Shown: piece by piece, positions 33,967 through 43,315 of the stretch
Layout: each line of letters starts with the position of its first letter
Numbering within the stretch: the stretch's first letter is position 1
DNA from: Halothermothrix sp.
GTDB taxonomy: Bacteria > Bacillota > Halanaerobiia > DY22613
DNA length: 64,000 bases
Reading direction: 5' to 3'
Assembly (NCBI GenBank): GCA_016841825.1
Contig: JAENYK010000001.1
Coordinates: 62,001 to 126,000, forward strand
Position numbers and translations under genes: made by a program
Notes under the pieces: model-generated
Told to the model about the DNA's origin: nothing
What the model saw: only the letters and a program-made list of their open reading frames with translations
Database searches by the model: none

Positions 33967-35211
33967 TTAGAATTTTTTTTCAAAAATTCTAAATACTTTT
34001 GCATCCTGACCGCCCATGCCTTTACACATATTCATAGACTTATGATTATCTTCCACAATCCAGGAATAGCTAACTTCAGTAAAGTCATGTCTTTTCAGAG
34101 CTTCAGACATAGATTTCCAGATGACTTTACTGACACCTTTAGTTTGATATTCTGGCAATATACCCATAATATATGCTTTAATTCGATTAGGTTTTGCCTC
34201 CAGATTGAATCTCTGTCCATGCTTTCTCTGATTCCCATCTTCATGGAAGAAAGAAAAGCCTACGGGTTTTCCATAATGTTCCATGATAAAAAAGCAACCT
34301 TCTGGAATATGATCATCGTAATAATAGTGAATAAAATCCAGACACTCATCTTCTGCAATCGGACAAAAGCCCCAATGTCTGGCAAAACTAGTGTTAAACA
34401 CCCGCCGAACTTTTTCCACATCCTCGTCAAAGTTCGCAGGGTCAAACTCTCTGATTGTAAACTCCCCAGAAGCAGTAATATGGTCAGCATCACCAAATTT
34501 TTTGTCAGCAAAGGCATACAAATCTTCCATACTCCCTAACAGTTCAACTACATCCTTAACTTTAGAATACTCAGCTTTCTCAAATAGAGCAGGGTAATAA
34601 TCAGGATTATACGCCAGTCCATGGGTTGGTACTTCATTAAATCCTTCTATTACAAATCCAACAGTGTCATTAGAAGTAAAACTAAATGGTCCATAGACCC
34701 CAGTTTTACCCTGTTTACGAATCCAGGCTTCAGCAGATTTTAATAGCATATTGGCTACATCCTGATCATTAACACTCTCATAAAAGCCAACAAAACCAAT
34801 ATTTTGATTCCATAACCTGTTATATGTATCGTTAATCGTAGCACAGATACGCCCAACCACTTCACCCTTCTTTTCGGCAATAAATAATTGAGTTTTAAGA
34901 TACTGAAGGCTAGTATTTATTTCTGGATTAAATCTAGCCAGTTCCTCAGCATCATCTTGTCCAATCCAGGACGGATCATTTTGATAAATTTTGTGTGGTA
35001 ATTGCACAAACTTTAACAGATCTTCCTGACTTAAAACCGGTGATACGTCCACATTTGCCTTTCCACCAGGAATAAGGACAAAGTGAGATTTCGAACTGTC
35101 TTCAGAGTTCCTTTCCACTACACCCCCCTGTAGTGCTAAAGAACCTTCCTCCTCGAGACCATAGAAGTCGATAAGTTCCTCACTTTGCATGTTATTCTTT
35201 TTTTTACTCAT
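33967..35211 (-). CDS. GNAT-fold N-acetyltransferase-like protein (YghO-like)
   Basis: 414 residues. An acidic N-terminal extension precedes NDPSWIGQDDAEEL, then QLFIAEKKGEVVGRICATI, a GNAT core strand. GVYGPFSFTSNDTVGFVIEGF marks the YghO-like group. A second GNAT-like half covers about 255-410 (VGFSFFHEDGN, IKAYIMGILPEYQTKGVSKVIW). The substrate is unknown. GAGGGGG lies about ten bases before ATG 35211. An overlapping 36-codon ORF precedes it (35204-35314), which could couple its translation. Confidence 0.78.
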   Translation of the reverse strand: MSKKKNNMQSEELIDFYGLEEEGSLALQGGVVERNSEDSSKSHFVLIPGGKANVDVSPVLSQEDLLKFVQLPHKIYQNDPSWIGQDDAEELARFNPEINTSLQYLKTQLFIAEKKGEVVGRICATINDTYNRLWNQNIGFVGFYESVNDQDVANMLLKSAEAWIRKQGKTGVYGPFSFTSNDTVGFVIEGFNEVPTHGLAYNPDYYPALFEKAEYSKVKDVVELLGSMEDLYAFADKKFGDADHITASGEFTIREFDPANFDEDVEKVRRVFNTSFARHWGFCPIAEDECLDFIHYYYDDHIPEGCFFIMEHYGKPVGFSFFHEDGNQRKHGQRFNLEAKPNRIKAYIMGILPEYQTKGVSKVIWKSMSEALKRHDFTEVSYSWIVEDNHKSMNMCKGMGGQDAKVFRIFEKKF

Positions 35212-35314
35212 TTAAGTGTCCCCCTCTCGAAATCCCTAAAACAATACCCTCCATGAAAACCATTTCATTCAGGCTTATATCTCCTCCAAGATATAAGCCT
35301 GACGCCCGTCGCAA
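35204..35314 (-). CDS. Possible 36-residue small protein or leader peptide
   Basis: TTG 35314 follows AAAGGAGGTGA, a near-perfect ribosome site, at five bases. The frame runs 36 codons to a TAA that overlaps the ATG of the GNAT gene by 8 nt. A 14-bp perfect hairpin (35269-35282 with 35289-35302) lies inside the ORF, with GGAGG in its loop. The peptide (MRRASGLYLGGDISL start) matches nothing known. The strong site and overlap suggest translational coupling; a chance frame in a structured leader is the alternative. Confidence 0.4.
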   Translation of the reverse strand: MRRASGLYLGGDISLNEMVFMEGIVLGISRGGHLNE

Positions 35315-35339
35315 ATTCACCTCCTTTCCATATTATAAA

Positions 35340-35396
35340 ATAAAAAACTTTATCCTCCATTCCTGCTTTAATTTTACAAGATTTAGAGGATAAAGT
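35340..35396 (-). terminator. Terminator after the chemoreceptor gene
   Basis: An 11-bp perfect stem (35347-35357 with 35386-35396) with a 28-nt loop and a T-rich tail on the minus strand. Confidence 0.7.
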
Positions 35397-35473
35397 CAAG
35401 CTAATATTTTTATTAATTTTTAGTTATTAGTATTAGTTTTGTGTTAAAGTTTTTACTTTGTGAGAAAAATTGA

Positions 35474-37135
35474 TTATTTTAATCTAAATTGACTAACAAC
35501 CCTTTTCAATTCTGATGCCATCTCTTTTAAGGTTGCAGCAGAAGCAGAAACCTGTTCCATAGTCGCTGTCTGTTCTTCAGTAGAAGCAGAAACTTCTTCT
35601 GCGGAAGCAGAAGTCTCTTCTGCAATACCAGCAACTTCATGTACCCGATCAATAATCGTATCAGATAGCTTAGCTGCCTGTTGTAAAGCCTGATTTGCTT
35701 CTTCTGAACCCTTTAAATTACTCTGTGATGCATCAGTAATCTGATTAAATAATTTGCCAGCCTCATCAACAACCTGCACGCCATCTTTGACTTCTTTCTT
35801 TCCGGTCTCCATAGCTTGACTGGCCCGTTTTGATTCTTCCTGAGTCTCTTTAATTAAACCTTTGATCTCATTCGCTGACTTCATAGATTCTTCAGCTAAT
35901 TGCTTAATCTCATCAGCTACTACACTAAATCCCCTCCCGGCTTCTCCGGCTCTTGCAGCTTCAATAGCAGCGTTTAAAGCCAGAAGTTGGGTCTGATTTG
36001 CAATACTATCAATCAAATTGACAATCTCACCAATTTGCGTAGTCTTTGTAACCAGGGTTCCAATTACATCAGAAATCTGCCCAATCACTGAATTAATATT
36101 ATTCATCTGAGCGATAACATTAGTTATAGATTTCTTACCTTGTGATGCAGTTTCTAAAGTAGTAGATGCAAGTTTAAACGCTTCATTCCCCAATGAAGAA
36201 GAATTATCCAGATATTGAACCAGTTGTGTAACGGCATCCATTGTTTGATTCAAATAATTGGTCTGGTCACTGGCCCGATTAGCAACCTCTTCAATGGAAG
36301 CTGATACTTCTTCAGATGCAGCTGAGGAATCTTCTGATGCTTCAGCTAATTGAACGCCTGATTCCAATAAGCTATTTGAAGCCTGAGTAACTTTTTCCAA
36401 TACATCAATCCAATTGTCTAATAACTTCAGGAAAGAACCAACCAAAACTCCAATTTCATCTTTCCTGGTATGATACTTTTTAATTTTAATTGAAGTAAAA
36501 TCAAGATTTTCAGAAATATAGGTAACATCAGTTGATACTTTCTTAATTGGAGTAGAGATTGAATTGGCAAAATAAATAGCTACTCCAGCTATAATAACTG
36601 CAAAAAGTGCGATAAACAATAACATACTATTACGCATGTTCCGTGCAGATTCTAAAATCTCATCCTGGGGAGCAATAGCCCAAATAACAGCTCCCAGATG
36701 TGAATTATAAGCTAAAAAGCTTTCAAATTGTTTCCCACTATATTCAAATTTGTAAGAACCTTCTTTTTGGGCGATCGCCCCTGCAATATACTCTTCTTCA
36801 GCTAAATTTTGAGAAACCAAATCTGCGTCAGGATGATAAACCATAGTACCATCCTCTTTAAGTATGGCCAAATAACCTGTCTTAAAATATTTCTCATTAA
36901 CAGCCTTCTCTGATAAGGTAGTGAAAACAATCTGCTGCAGAAAACCTGTTAGTTCCCGATCTCCTACTTCTTGATTTACTATCTGAGCAAAGGCCTGCAA
37001 TTTGGCTTCCAAAAACAATCTTCCTTGTTCCTCTAAAGCTGTTGTTGTTGTAGAGGTGGAATAAATAGCTATAATCCCCATAGGTAACAACGATATTAGA
37101 AGGAACAGGACGACTAATTTAAATCTAATGCTCAC
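35474..37135 (-). CDS. Methyl-accepting chemotaxis protein
   Basis: 553 residues. TM1 lies at about 7-24. An extracytoplasmic Cache-type sensor (about 30-165, with [17 protein letters not shown] and GAVIWAIAP) comes next, then TM2 at about 170-190 and a HAMP region. The long cytoplasmic coiled coil has the conserved tip [20 protein letters not shown]. The [16 protein letters not shown] stretch is typical of single Cache ligand pockets. No C-terminal CheR tether is seen. It lies 38 bp downstream of a polyamine-type binding protein gene, probably in one transcript. Confidence 0.93.
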   Translation of the reverse strand: MSIRFKLVVLFLLISLLPMGIIAIYSTSTTTTALEEQGRLFLEAKLQAFAQIVNQEVGDRELTGFLQQIVFTTLSEKAVNEKYFKTGYLAILKEDGTMVYHPDADLVSQNLAEEEYIAGAIAQKEGSYKFEYSGKQFESFLAYNSHLGAVIWAIAPQDEILESARNMRNSMLLFIALFAVIIAGVAIYFANSISTPIKKVSTDVTYISENLDFTSIKIKKYHTRKDEIGVLVGSFLKLLDNWIDVLEKVTQASNSLLESGVQLAEASEDSSAASEEVSASIEEVANRASDQTNYLNQTMDAVTQLVQYLDNSSSLGNEAFKLASTTLETASQGKKSITNVIAQMNNINSVIGQISDVIGTLVTKTTQIGEIVNLIDSIANQTQLLALNAAIEAARAGEAGRGFSVVADEIKQLAEESMKSANEIKGLIKETQEESKRASQAMETGKKEVKDGVQVVDEAGKLFNQITDASQSNLKGSEEANQALQQAAKLSDTIIDRVHEVAGIAEETSASAEEVSASTEEQTATMEQVSASAATLKEMASELKRVVSQFRLK

Positions 37136-37173
37136 TTTACCACCTCCTAAAACGTAGGGTGAATCATCTTTAA

Positions 37174-38235
37174 TTATTTAACTTCATTCCAAAGATTCTT
37201 ATACATATTCATCAATTCAGGTGTACCAATATTTAAGAATTCAAACTTTTTCAAAAGACTTGCAGGTGGATACATTGTTGGATCATTTGCCAGAGCTGGA
37301 TCTAGCAATTCCTCAACACCAATTACCGGCATTGGCAAACCGACAAACGCTACCTGCTTCGCAGCTATTTCAGCTGTTAAAATAAAATCAATAAATTTAT
37401 AGGCCATCTCTTTATTTACTGCATTTTTAGCGATCATCATGTTATCTGAAGCAATAATTCCACCCTCTTCAGGCATAACGAACTCCAAATCTTCTGGTAA
37501 TCCAAGGAAATTCTGCACAAATTTTTTGTTTGCATAGAACATCGCCATATCAGCCTGACCCTGTACAATTGCAATACCTGGGTCAACAACTGTACGACTC
37601 AAATCCCACGCGCCATCAATACAATTCGCTTTCAAATTTGATAACAGCATCTTGGCCAACTCTAGATCAGCAGATTCGGTACTGTTGGCTGATTTCCCCA
37701 TATACTTTAATGCTAAGCCAACCATACATCTAACATCTGGATAAAAGGTAACTCTATTCTTTAAAGCATCTTCTGTCTCAAAAAGATTCTTCAAAGTGAC
37801 TGCATCAGCAGAAATTGTGTTCTTATTGTAGGCCAGTCCAAAAAATGCATAAATATAAGGAACAGTATAGTTATTACCTTTATCAAATGGTAGATCGACA
37901 AACCATGGATGGATATTTTTGAAGTTCTTCAACATGGTTTTGTCCAATGGTTCGAGCATATTATCCTCAAGTAGCTCTGGTACTACCCAACCAGCAGTAA
38001 TTACCAAATCATAACTTCCGGGATCATTATATAAATGTTCTTTCATTACATCTAAGCTCAAATAATCAGTAATTACAAGTTTTGTACCATATGTACTTTC
38101 GAATTGTTCAATTACTTCTGGGCTTATGTAACCTTGCCATGTCAAAACCTTCAATTCATCAGCTAATACCCCACCTCCAACTAATACTACCAGACACATA
38201 ATTAGTCCAAACACCACAACAACTCTCTTAAACAT
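37174..38235 (-). CDS. PotD-like extracellular solute-binding protein
   Basis: 353 residues. A signal peptide (hydrophobic segment about 4-24, ending VLADE) has a cysteine but no clear lipobox. The mature part starts [19 protein letters not shown], the polyamine-binding-protein type, and contains [20 protein letters not shown] and [17 protein letters not shown]. Family members bind spermidine or putrescine for ABC import. No permease or ATPase genes are adjacent; the next gene is a chemoreceptor, so a sensing role is possible. ATG 38235 follows GGAG by eight bases. Confidence 0.88.
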   Translation of the reverse strand: MFKRVVVVFGLIMCLVVLVGGGVLADELKVLTWQGYISPEVIEQFESTYGTKLVITDYLSLDVMKEHLYNDPGSYDLVITAGWVVPELLEDNMLEPLDKTMLKNFKNIHPWFVDLPFDKGNNYTVPYIYAFFGLAYNKNTISADAVTLKNLFETEDALKNRVTFYPDVRCMVGLALKYMGKSANSTESADLELAKMLLSNLKANCIDGAWDLSRTVVDPGIAIVQGQADMAMFYANKKFVQNFLGLPEDLEFVMPEEGGIIASDNMMIAKNAVNKEMAYKFIDFILTAEIAAKQVAFVGLPMPVIGVEELLDPALANDPTMYPPASLLKKFEFLNIGTPELMNMYKNLWNEVK

Positions 38236-38253
38236 CTCTAGCACTCCTTTCAT

Positions 38254-38787
38254 ATCCCTTTGTATATTTTTGAACCTTTCCAGGTTAATAAAACCAGCAT
38301 TATCTAATTAATTGTTATATAAAATATTAATAAATTGGCAATTATTATTAATGGTTTTGTATTTAAAATGTCACATTATTTGTAAAAAACGTGTAAAAAA
38401 GTTGGCGAGTTTTATTTACCCGAATTAACATAATAAACTATTGCTTGTCCTGATAAGTAATATCAGCTACAAGTCTTCTGTTAATCACAAAATAATTCGG
38501 TAATTTCGCCACTATCTATCAATTTATATAATTCTAATGTCAATTACATCCACTGTAATATCAATATTTATGAAAATAGCTAAATTCCCAAAAAATTATC
38601 CAAAAAACTAAGAATGTTACTATTTTCACATAAAACTTCCTACTATTTTATTGTTATAATTCAGTAGTGAAGTATTGGTTTTATATTATATTTCTATAAT
38701 ATTCCCCATTTTCCTTCAAGAAAATGCCTAGATTTGATTTTTTTTTTGAATATGTCTTCTACTACAAAACTCGCAAAAATAATTCAA
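38254..38787. other. A+T-rich intergenic region, no gene seen
   Basis: 534 bp between the HD phosphohydrolase stop and the binding-protein start. It is very A+T-rich with many stops in all frames. No confident promoter, terminator or repeat was found, although the binding-protein promoter must lie at its left end. Confidence 0.5.
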
Positions 38788-40071
38788 TCATGGTTTCCTT
38801 AAGACAAATTCGTTATTATATTTAAAATAACTTTCGCAAAGTTCCCCGGCCTGGATAACTTTTTCTTTGGGGACACAGACATAAAACCTCCAGAGGTTCT
38901 CATACTGATCTTCTAAAACCTTAACATCTACAGGTGGATTCAGACGGGGTTCGTTTAAGCGGTGAACACCCAGGGTGGTCTTAACTAAAGCCGCCGATTC
39001 CTTCATCACCCACTCTGTAGGGCAGTAAATAACGACTTCTGCAGAAGATATACCCAATTCTCCCGCAATCTCTTCCTCTACTTCTTCTCTGCGTTTCCCC
39101 GGGCCATTATATGTCCCGATCAAGTCATGCCTATCTTTTCTACCTAATTGACCCGTTGAGAGAACATATGCCCGTTTCAGCAAACGACGTGATTCAACAC
39201 GGCTAATCAAACTGCTGACCCTTTCATCGTGATTATCTTGACCGATCTGCTTTAATCGCTCAATCAATGTAAAATCATTGCTAAACAATAGATCATTTTC
39301 GGTTAGGCCATAACCTGTGGCGATCTCCACTGCTTTCGCAATCATCGTCCCGGCAATTATCTTCGTATGATGGGAATACACCCTTTCCATCATAAAATAT
39401 CTAAATCGTAAAAGGTGTAGTATTTCAGACCGCGCATCTAATCGATCTAAACCATGTTTAACCATATTAATTGCCAGGGAATCGTCAATAATAGTAAAGT
39501 AACTAAAAACTCGCTCATCATAATCATGGGCCAGACCTGCAAAATACGCATCACGTTTGAGATAATCTAATACATCGGCATCCAGAGTGCTGCTAATAAC
39601 TTCCTTCACCCACTGGGGGAATAGCTTAGATTTACCTTTCAAAGTTAACATTTGCAGTACTGCTTCTTTTAGTCCCAACTTATCCAAAACTTGACCTACT
39701 TCACCCTGATTAATCAGTAGGTCATACCGATTCCCAGTGTCGTGGCGGGGAAAGATCTGTCTTTCATCTTCTAGTGTATGACCATAGGGCAGATGGGTGA
39801 TGTCATGCAATAATGCTGATACAGTAATTAATTCCTCCAACTCATCTTCAACCTTATGGCCATTCCACCTCAATGCCTGCAGAATCTTTTTAGCAGTATG
39901 AGCTGTTCCTAAAGAATGCTCAAAGCGGGTATGAATACACCCCGGATATACCAGATTTGCAGTTCCAAGTTGATGCAGCCCCCGTAAACGTTGAACCACA
40001 TATGTATCTATTACTTCTACCTCACGATCAGTAAAAGAGATATCTCCATGAATAGGGTCACGTAGTATCAT
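38788..40071 (-). CDS. HD-domain phosphohydrolase (SAMHD1/dGTPase-like)
   Basis: 427 residues. The N-terminal DPIHGDISFTDREVEVIDT and QRLRGLHQLGTANLVYPG motifs, HTRFEHSLG, and the HD doublet in LLHDITHLPYGH define the YdhJ/SAMHD1-type HD fold, a metal-dependent phosphohydrolase. The C-terminal 130 residues are less conserved. It may act on dNTPs or a nucleotide signal; this cannot be decided here. It lies 35 bp after the AIM24-like gene. Confidence 0.88.
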   Translation of the reverse strand: MILRDPIHGDISFTDREVEVIDTYVVQRLRGLHQLGTANLVYPGCIHTRFEHSLGTAHTAKKILQALRWNGHKVEDELEELITVSALLHDITHLPYGHTLEDERQIFPRHDTGNRYDLLINQGEVGQVLDKLGLKEAVLQMLTLKGKSKLFPQWVKEVISSTLDADVLDYLKRDAYFAGLAHDYDERVFSYFTIIDDSLAINMVKHGLDRLDARSEILHLLRFRYFMMERVYSHHTKIIAGTMIAKAVEIATGYGLTENDLLFSNDFTLIERLKQIGQDNHDERVSSLISRVESRRLLKRAYVLSTGQLGRKDRHDLIGTYNGPGKRREEVEEEIAGELGISSAEVVIYCPTEWVMKESAALVKTTLGVHRLNEPRLNPPVDVKVLEDQYENLWRFYVCVPKEKVIQAGELCESYFKYNNEFVLRKP

Positions 40072-40106
40072 AGATGGTGCTCCTTTCGTTTGCAGAATAA
40101 TGTGAA

Positions 40107-40790
40107 CTAATCTTTTTTATGAGGGAGAAAAGGAATAATCCTTTTGGCGACATTTTCAATAGGCATCGTCTGCAACCAGACAGTTCCCGGTCCCCTCAAG
40201 TCAGTTAAAAACAGACCTTCTCCACCAAAGAGAATGTTCTTAAACCCTTTAACTGTACTAATATCGTAGTGAACCGAAGGAGTAAATGCAGCTACATGAC
40301 CTGTATCCACTTTCAAAAGTTCTCCGGAGGCTAACTCTTTTTTGACAATACTTCCATCCATCTCCACAAAAACCGTACCCGGGCCAGTTAATTTTTGTAA
40401 GATAAAACCTTCACCGCCAAATAACCCTGCACCTAACTTTTTCTTAAAATAGATTTCTAAATTGACAGAGCGTTCAGCACAGAGAAAGGCATTTTTCTGA
40501 CAGATAATACTCTCACCGGCTGCTAAATTAAATTCCACAATATTACCGGGAGCCGAAGAAGCAAATGCAATCTCACCGCTACTTCGCTGACAGGAATAAG
40601 TCACCATAAAAAGGCTCTCTCCGGAAAAACTGCGCATCAGACCGCCTAAAAATCCACCTTCCATATTGGTCTCCATCTTAATATTATCTGTCATCCAGGC
40701 CATTCCCCCACTCTCGGTAAACAGGCTCTCACCTGGTTCTAGCTGACAGATGACAACCGGAAGATTACCCCCTTCAATCCTGTATTGCAT
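40107..40790 (-). CDS. AIM24/TIGR00266-family protein
   Basis: 227 residues. The family pattern of repeated beta segments is clear: GESLFTESGGMAWM, ESLFMVTYSC, GAGLFGGEGFILQKLTGPGTVFVE and LFGGEGLFLTDLRGPGTVWLQ. Function is unknown. The first codon of the frame is GTG 40799; ATG 40790 is preferred, eight bases after GGAG. It is probably cotranscribed with the HD phosphohydrolase. Confidence 0.88.
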   Translation of the reverse strand: MQYRIEGGNLPVVICQLEPGESLFTESGGMAWMTDNIKMETNMEGGFLGGLMRSFSGESLFMVTYSCQRSSGEIAFASSAPGNIVEFNLAAGESIICQKNAFLCAERSVNLEIYFKKKLGAGLFGGEGFILQKLTGPGTVFVEMDGSIVKKELASGELLKVDTGHVAAFTPSVHYDISTVKGFKNILFGGEGLFLTDLRGPGTVWLQTMPIENVAKRIIPFLPHKKD

Positions 40791-40868
40791 AGCGATCACT
40801 CCTTTTTAAATTTTCTCTTAAATAATATTCCAGTGGAATTATTTTATTAACATATTTAATCTCTCTGA

Positions 40869-41132
40869 CTAATCAGCCCTATATTCTGCTATGATAAATG
40901 GATACTCGGGTGGAAATTTTTCACTATTACATTGGCATGGTCCGAAAGACTGATTAAAATTGAGCAGAGCCTGGCATTCAATCTCAGGTAAGATCTGCGG
41001 TTCCCATGCTCCATCTTCAAGGGGTTTTAAGATAATCGGTTTCTTTAACTTTGCAATTGCCAGAAATAACTCCCCATCATTGTTAACAATCTGACTGTTT
41101 ATGATCTTCTGATGTACATTCTGTTTACTCAT
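40869..41132 (-). CDS. Small hypothetical protein
   Basis: 87 residues, no recognised family. It is charged at the N-terminus, followed by LFLAIAKLKKPIILKPLEDG and a C-terminal FGPCQCNSEKFPPEYPF with a C-x-C. The ribosome site is weak. Upstream lie three tandem hairpins, which could serve its mRNA. Its length and composition look protein-like, but it could be spurious. Confidence 0.5.
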   Translation of the reverse strand: MSKQNVHQKIINSQIVNNDGELFLAIAKLKKPIILKPLEDGAWEPQILPEIECQALLNFNQSFGPCQCNSEKFPPEYPFIIAEYRAD

Positions 41133-41169
41133 TTTATTAGCTCTGAAAAGATGTTAATAATCTTTCCTT

Positions 41170-41218
41170 ATATCCAACGGATATTAATACAGTCTCCTGT
41201 ATTGTGCGAGCCAGCACA
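41170..41218. other. Three tandem short hairpins
   Basis: ATATCC/GGATAT (41170-41184), AATACAG/CTGTATT (41186-41203) and TGTGC/GCACA (41203-41218) stand side by side between the PNPOx-like gene and the 87-residue ORF. No T tract is present, so a terminator role is doubtful; an mRNA leader or processing region is possible. Confidence 0.35.
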
Positions 41219-41341
41219 CTTGATTCAACTCCTTTCTGATATAAGCTATATTAACTGAGTGCTTCTGAACCAGAATAAACTCGATCCATTCTCTAACATT
41301 CTCCGTAATCGACTCGACATAGTTTTATCTTAGCCTGATTC

Positions 41342-41833
41342 TTAAGAATCGGTGGATAGGTTAGTTTTGCCACTCATCCCCTGAATCTGAACTCGAATGA
41401 TGGCTGCAGTTGTAGTAATATCCTTGCCCTCAAACCTCTTTTTAACAGGTTCCGGATCATCCTCCAACTGCTCAATCAACAGATGGAGTGCATAGCGAAT
41501 CTCTTCTATATCGGTTACCTTTTCAGCGTTTCCCTTAAATTGAACTGTCAGAAATGCGTGATTACATTTACCATGCATATAACCTCTGTCATCCAGCACC
41601 TGACCCCAAACCAGTGGATTAGCTTGCAGATAATCGATCTTTTTTCCCTGATGAGCACAGTGAAAATAGAAACAATTCCGCCTTTCATCAAAAGCATAAC
41701 TCAAAGTAACCAGATAGGGTTCATTATCTTTGGTCATGGCAAGCGTCATATATTTCTGAGATTTGATCACTTCAACCATCTTATCCCTATTCTGAATCAT
41801 CTTTTCTGGCCTGCGAAAATGATATTTCTCCAT
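41342..41833 (-). CDS. Pyridoxamine-5'-phosphate-oxidase-like flavin-binding protein
   Basis: 163 residues forming a split beta-barrel of the PNPOx/NimA-like type. YMTLAMTKDNEPYLVTLSYAFDE and CFYFHCAHQGKKIDYLQANP are the FMN-binding regions. The protein probably binds FMN or heme; true PNPOx activity is unlikely at this length. Gene order: it lies 22 bp downstream of a lipoprotein gene, possibly in one transcript. Confidence 0.85.
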   Translation of the reverse strand: MEKYHFRRPEKMIQNRDKMVEVIKSQKYMTLAMTKDNEPYLVTLSYAFDERRNCFYFHCAHQGKKIDYLQANPLVWGQVLDDRGYMHGKCNHAFLTVQFKGNAEKVTDIEEIRYALHLLIEQLEDDPEPVKKRFEGKDITTTAAIIRVQIQGMSGKTNLSTDS

Positions 41834-41855
41834 AGCATATCAATCTCCTCTCCAT

Positions 41856-43007
41856 TTATTCACCATTGATACCCGCCAATTTCCAGAGACCACCTTCTTT
41901 GACAAGTCTGATGTCATAATAAAATGTATTATCATGAGCCGCAGCACCCCATTCTCTGACGGGGTAATATTTGGTAATTTCCAGAGCAACATTAGCAGTA
42001 TTAGTATTACGGTTAGTGACTCTGGCAGCCTCTACAACTTCATGAGTGGGAAATGAAGCTTCACCTTCCCCGCTGGCATAATAATCTCTCAATAGTTTTA
42101 CCTGCGAATCCACGATCTTATTCACAGCCAATCTCTGAATCCCGGTCTGATAAACAGAAACAATCTGCTCAAAATTCTCCTGACTGGCACTAGTTAATCT
42201 ACTCAGATTTATATAACTCTCATAGGCCGACTGAAAGAGTGAGCGCAGCTGACGTTCCAGTTGATACCCCAACAGGGCCAGTTCAGGATCAGATAGACTA
42301 ACTGCGGTAGTCTCGGTCGTTTTAAGCTCTGTGTTCTCCTCCGAAGTCTCAGGTGTAGTAGCAAAACCATAGGATTTTAATTTGGATGTAACCTGATAGT
42401 CTTTATCTTTAAACTCCCGAAGAATTAAGCCAACATTCGGAGCATAGTATTCATAATTCTCAGCAGTACTATCGGCTGAAGTAATCTTAACTTTGATAAC
42501 ATAATAAAATGTACCTGCAGGCACGGTTACAGTCTCATCAATACCAACAATCTCCCGGGTCCGACTGGCAGACTTCCATGTAGTGTTCATTTGCACAGGA
42601 TTTTGCAAAATCACCTCATCTGGTGAATCATCATCTGTCTTCTGCAAAAGGCTGCCTTCACCATAATACTCTCCTTCTTCAAAAATTTGAACAATCTTAT
42701 CATTCTGCACATTATAAACCCGGGCTGTGATGGTTCCACCATTGTTATCATGAAATTGAACTTTTGATTCTCCGGCAAACTTAATCTCCCGGACAAAAGA
42801 AGCAAATTCGTTACCTTCACCGGCAAAATCAAAGATCATACCTGGAGTTATCGGAAAATAGCTTCTCAGATCTACTTTCCTTTCTACTACTAAATCCTCC
42901 TGGGGTTTAACTTCATCTAAAGGTTCTTTTTCTACACATCCCAGCAAAACTCCTAGCATTAATAGAAAAATTACGCCAAAAAATAAATATCTCCTGTTAA
43001 TTCTCAT
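41856..43007 (-). CDS. Lipoprotein of unknown function
   Basis: 383 residues. A type II signal peptide ends LMLGVLLGC, so the protein is lipid-anchored. The N-terminal domain (about 55-210) is all-beta (SYFPITPGMIFDFAGEGNEF, VTVPAGTFYYVIKVK). The C-terminal domain (about 240-380) is mostly helical, then ends in an NTF2-like YDIRLVKEGGLWKLAGING. No named family is assigned. ATG 43007 follows GGGAGG by seven bases and begins MRINRRY. Confidence 0.8.
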   Translation of the reverse strand: MRINRRYLFFGVIFLLMLGVLLGCVEKEPLDEVKPQEDLVVERKVDLRSYFPITPGMIFDFAGEGNEFASFVREIKFAGESKVQFHDNNGGTITARVYNVQNDKIVQIFEEGEYYGEGSLLQKTDDDSPDEVILQNPVQMNTTWKSASRTREIVGIDETVTVPAGTFYYVIKVKITSADSTAENYEYYAPNVGLILREFKDKDYQVTSKLKSYGFATTPETSEENTELKTTETTAVSLSDPELALLGYQLERQLRSLFQSAYESYINLSRLTSASQENFEQIVSVYQTGIQRLAVNKIVDSQVKLLRDYYASGEGEASFPTHEVVEAARVTNRNTNTANVALEITKYYPVREWGAAAHDNTFYYDIRLVKEGGLWKLAGINGE

Positions 43008-43119
43008 CCGAAATCCTCCCTTAATCTTCATTTAATTTACTATATTTATTCCACCTTAGTTTTTACTATATTTATCATAACTATAAGTCAACAGAACAAA
43101 TTTTCGCTAATTCTCTCGA

Positions 43120-43155
43120 TAAAAAGGAATACCGCAGAGAGTAATCCCTGCGGTA
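43120..43155 (-). terminator. Terminator downstream of sleB
   Basis: An 8-bp GC-rich stem (43130-43137 with 43148-43155), extendable by three pairs including G-T, followed on the minus strand by TTCCTTTTTA. Confidence 0.75.
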
Positions 43156-43168
43156 CATGGTTAAAGTC

Positions 43169-43302
43169 GCATTAACAAGGCTGCTAATGCTTGGGTTTAA
43201 CGACTTCAGAAGGAGATTTGTACCCCCATTGACATAAATACCATTTAGTTATTTACCCCACCTATAAAGACCGGGAGACTTCCCTTCTGAAACGTCGTTA
43301 AA
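43169..43302. repeat. Structured element downstream of sleB
   Basis: A GCATTA/TAATGC hairpin (43169-43190) stands beside a long interrupted stem: 43196-43213 pairs with 43283-43302 over nine plus nine bp with a two-base bulge. It encloses about 70 nt that include an AAATA/TATTT hairpin and ACCCCACCTATAAAG. It could be a small MITE-like insertion or a stable RNA; no ORF fits. ACCCCACCT followed by AAAG also occurs in the 32263-32345 cluster. Confidence 0.4.
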
Positions 43303-43315
43303 TTAATATTTTGCT

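Noticed and set aside
33955-34539. 194-codon plus-strand ORF opposite the GNAT-like gene
   Set aside because: It begins inside the terminator stem of the GNAT gene and lies opposite its conserved C-terminal half.
43196-43302. Confident call of a MITE
   Set aside because: Only one copy is visible and no clear target-site duplication was found, so it is listed only as a structured element.
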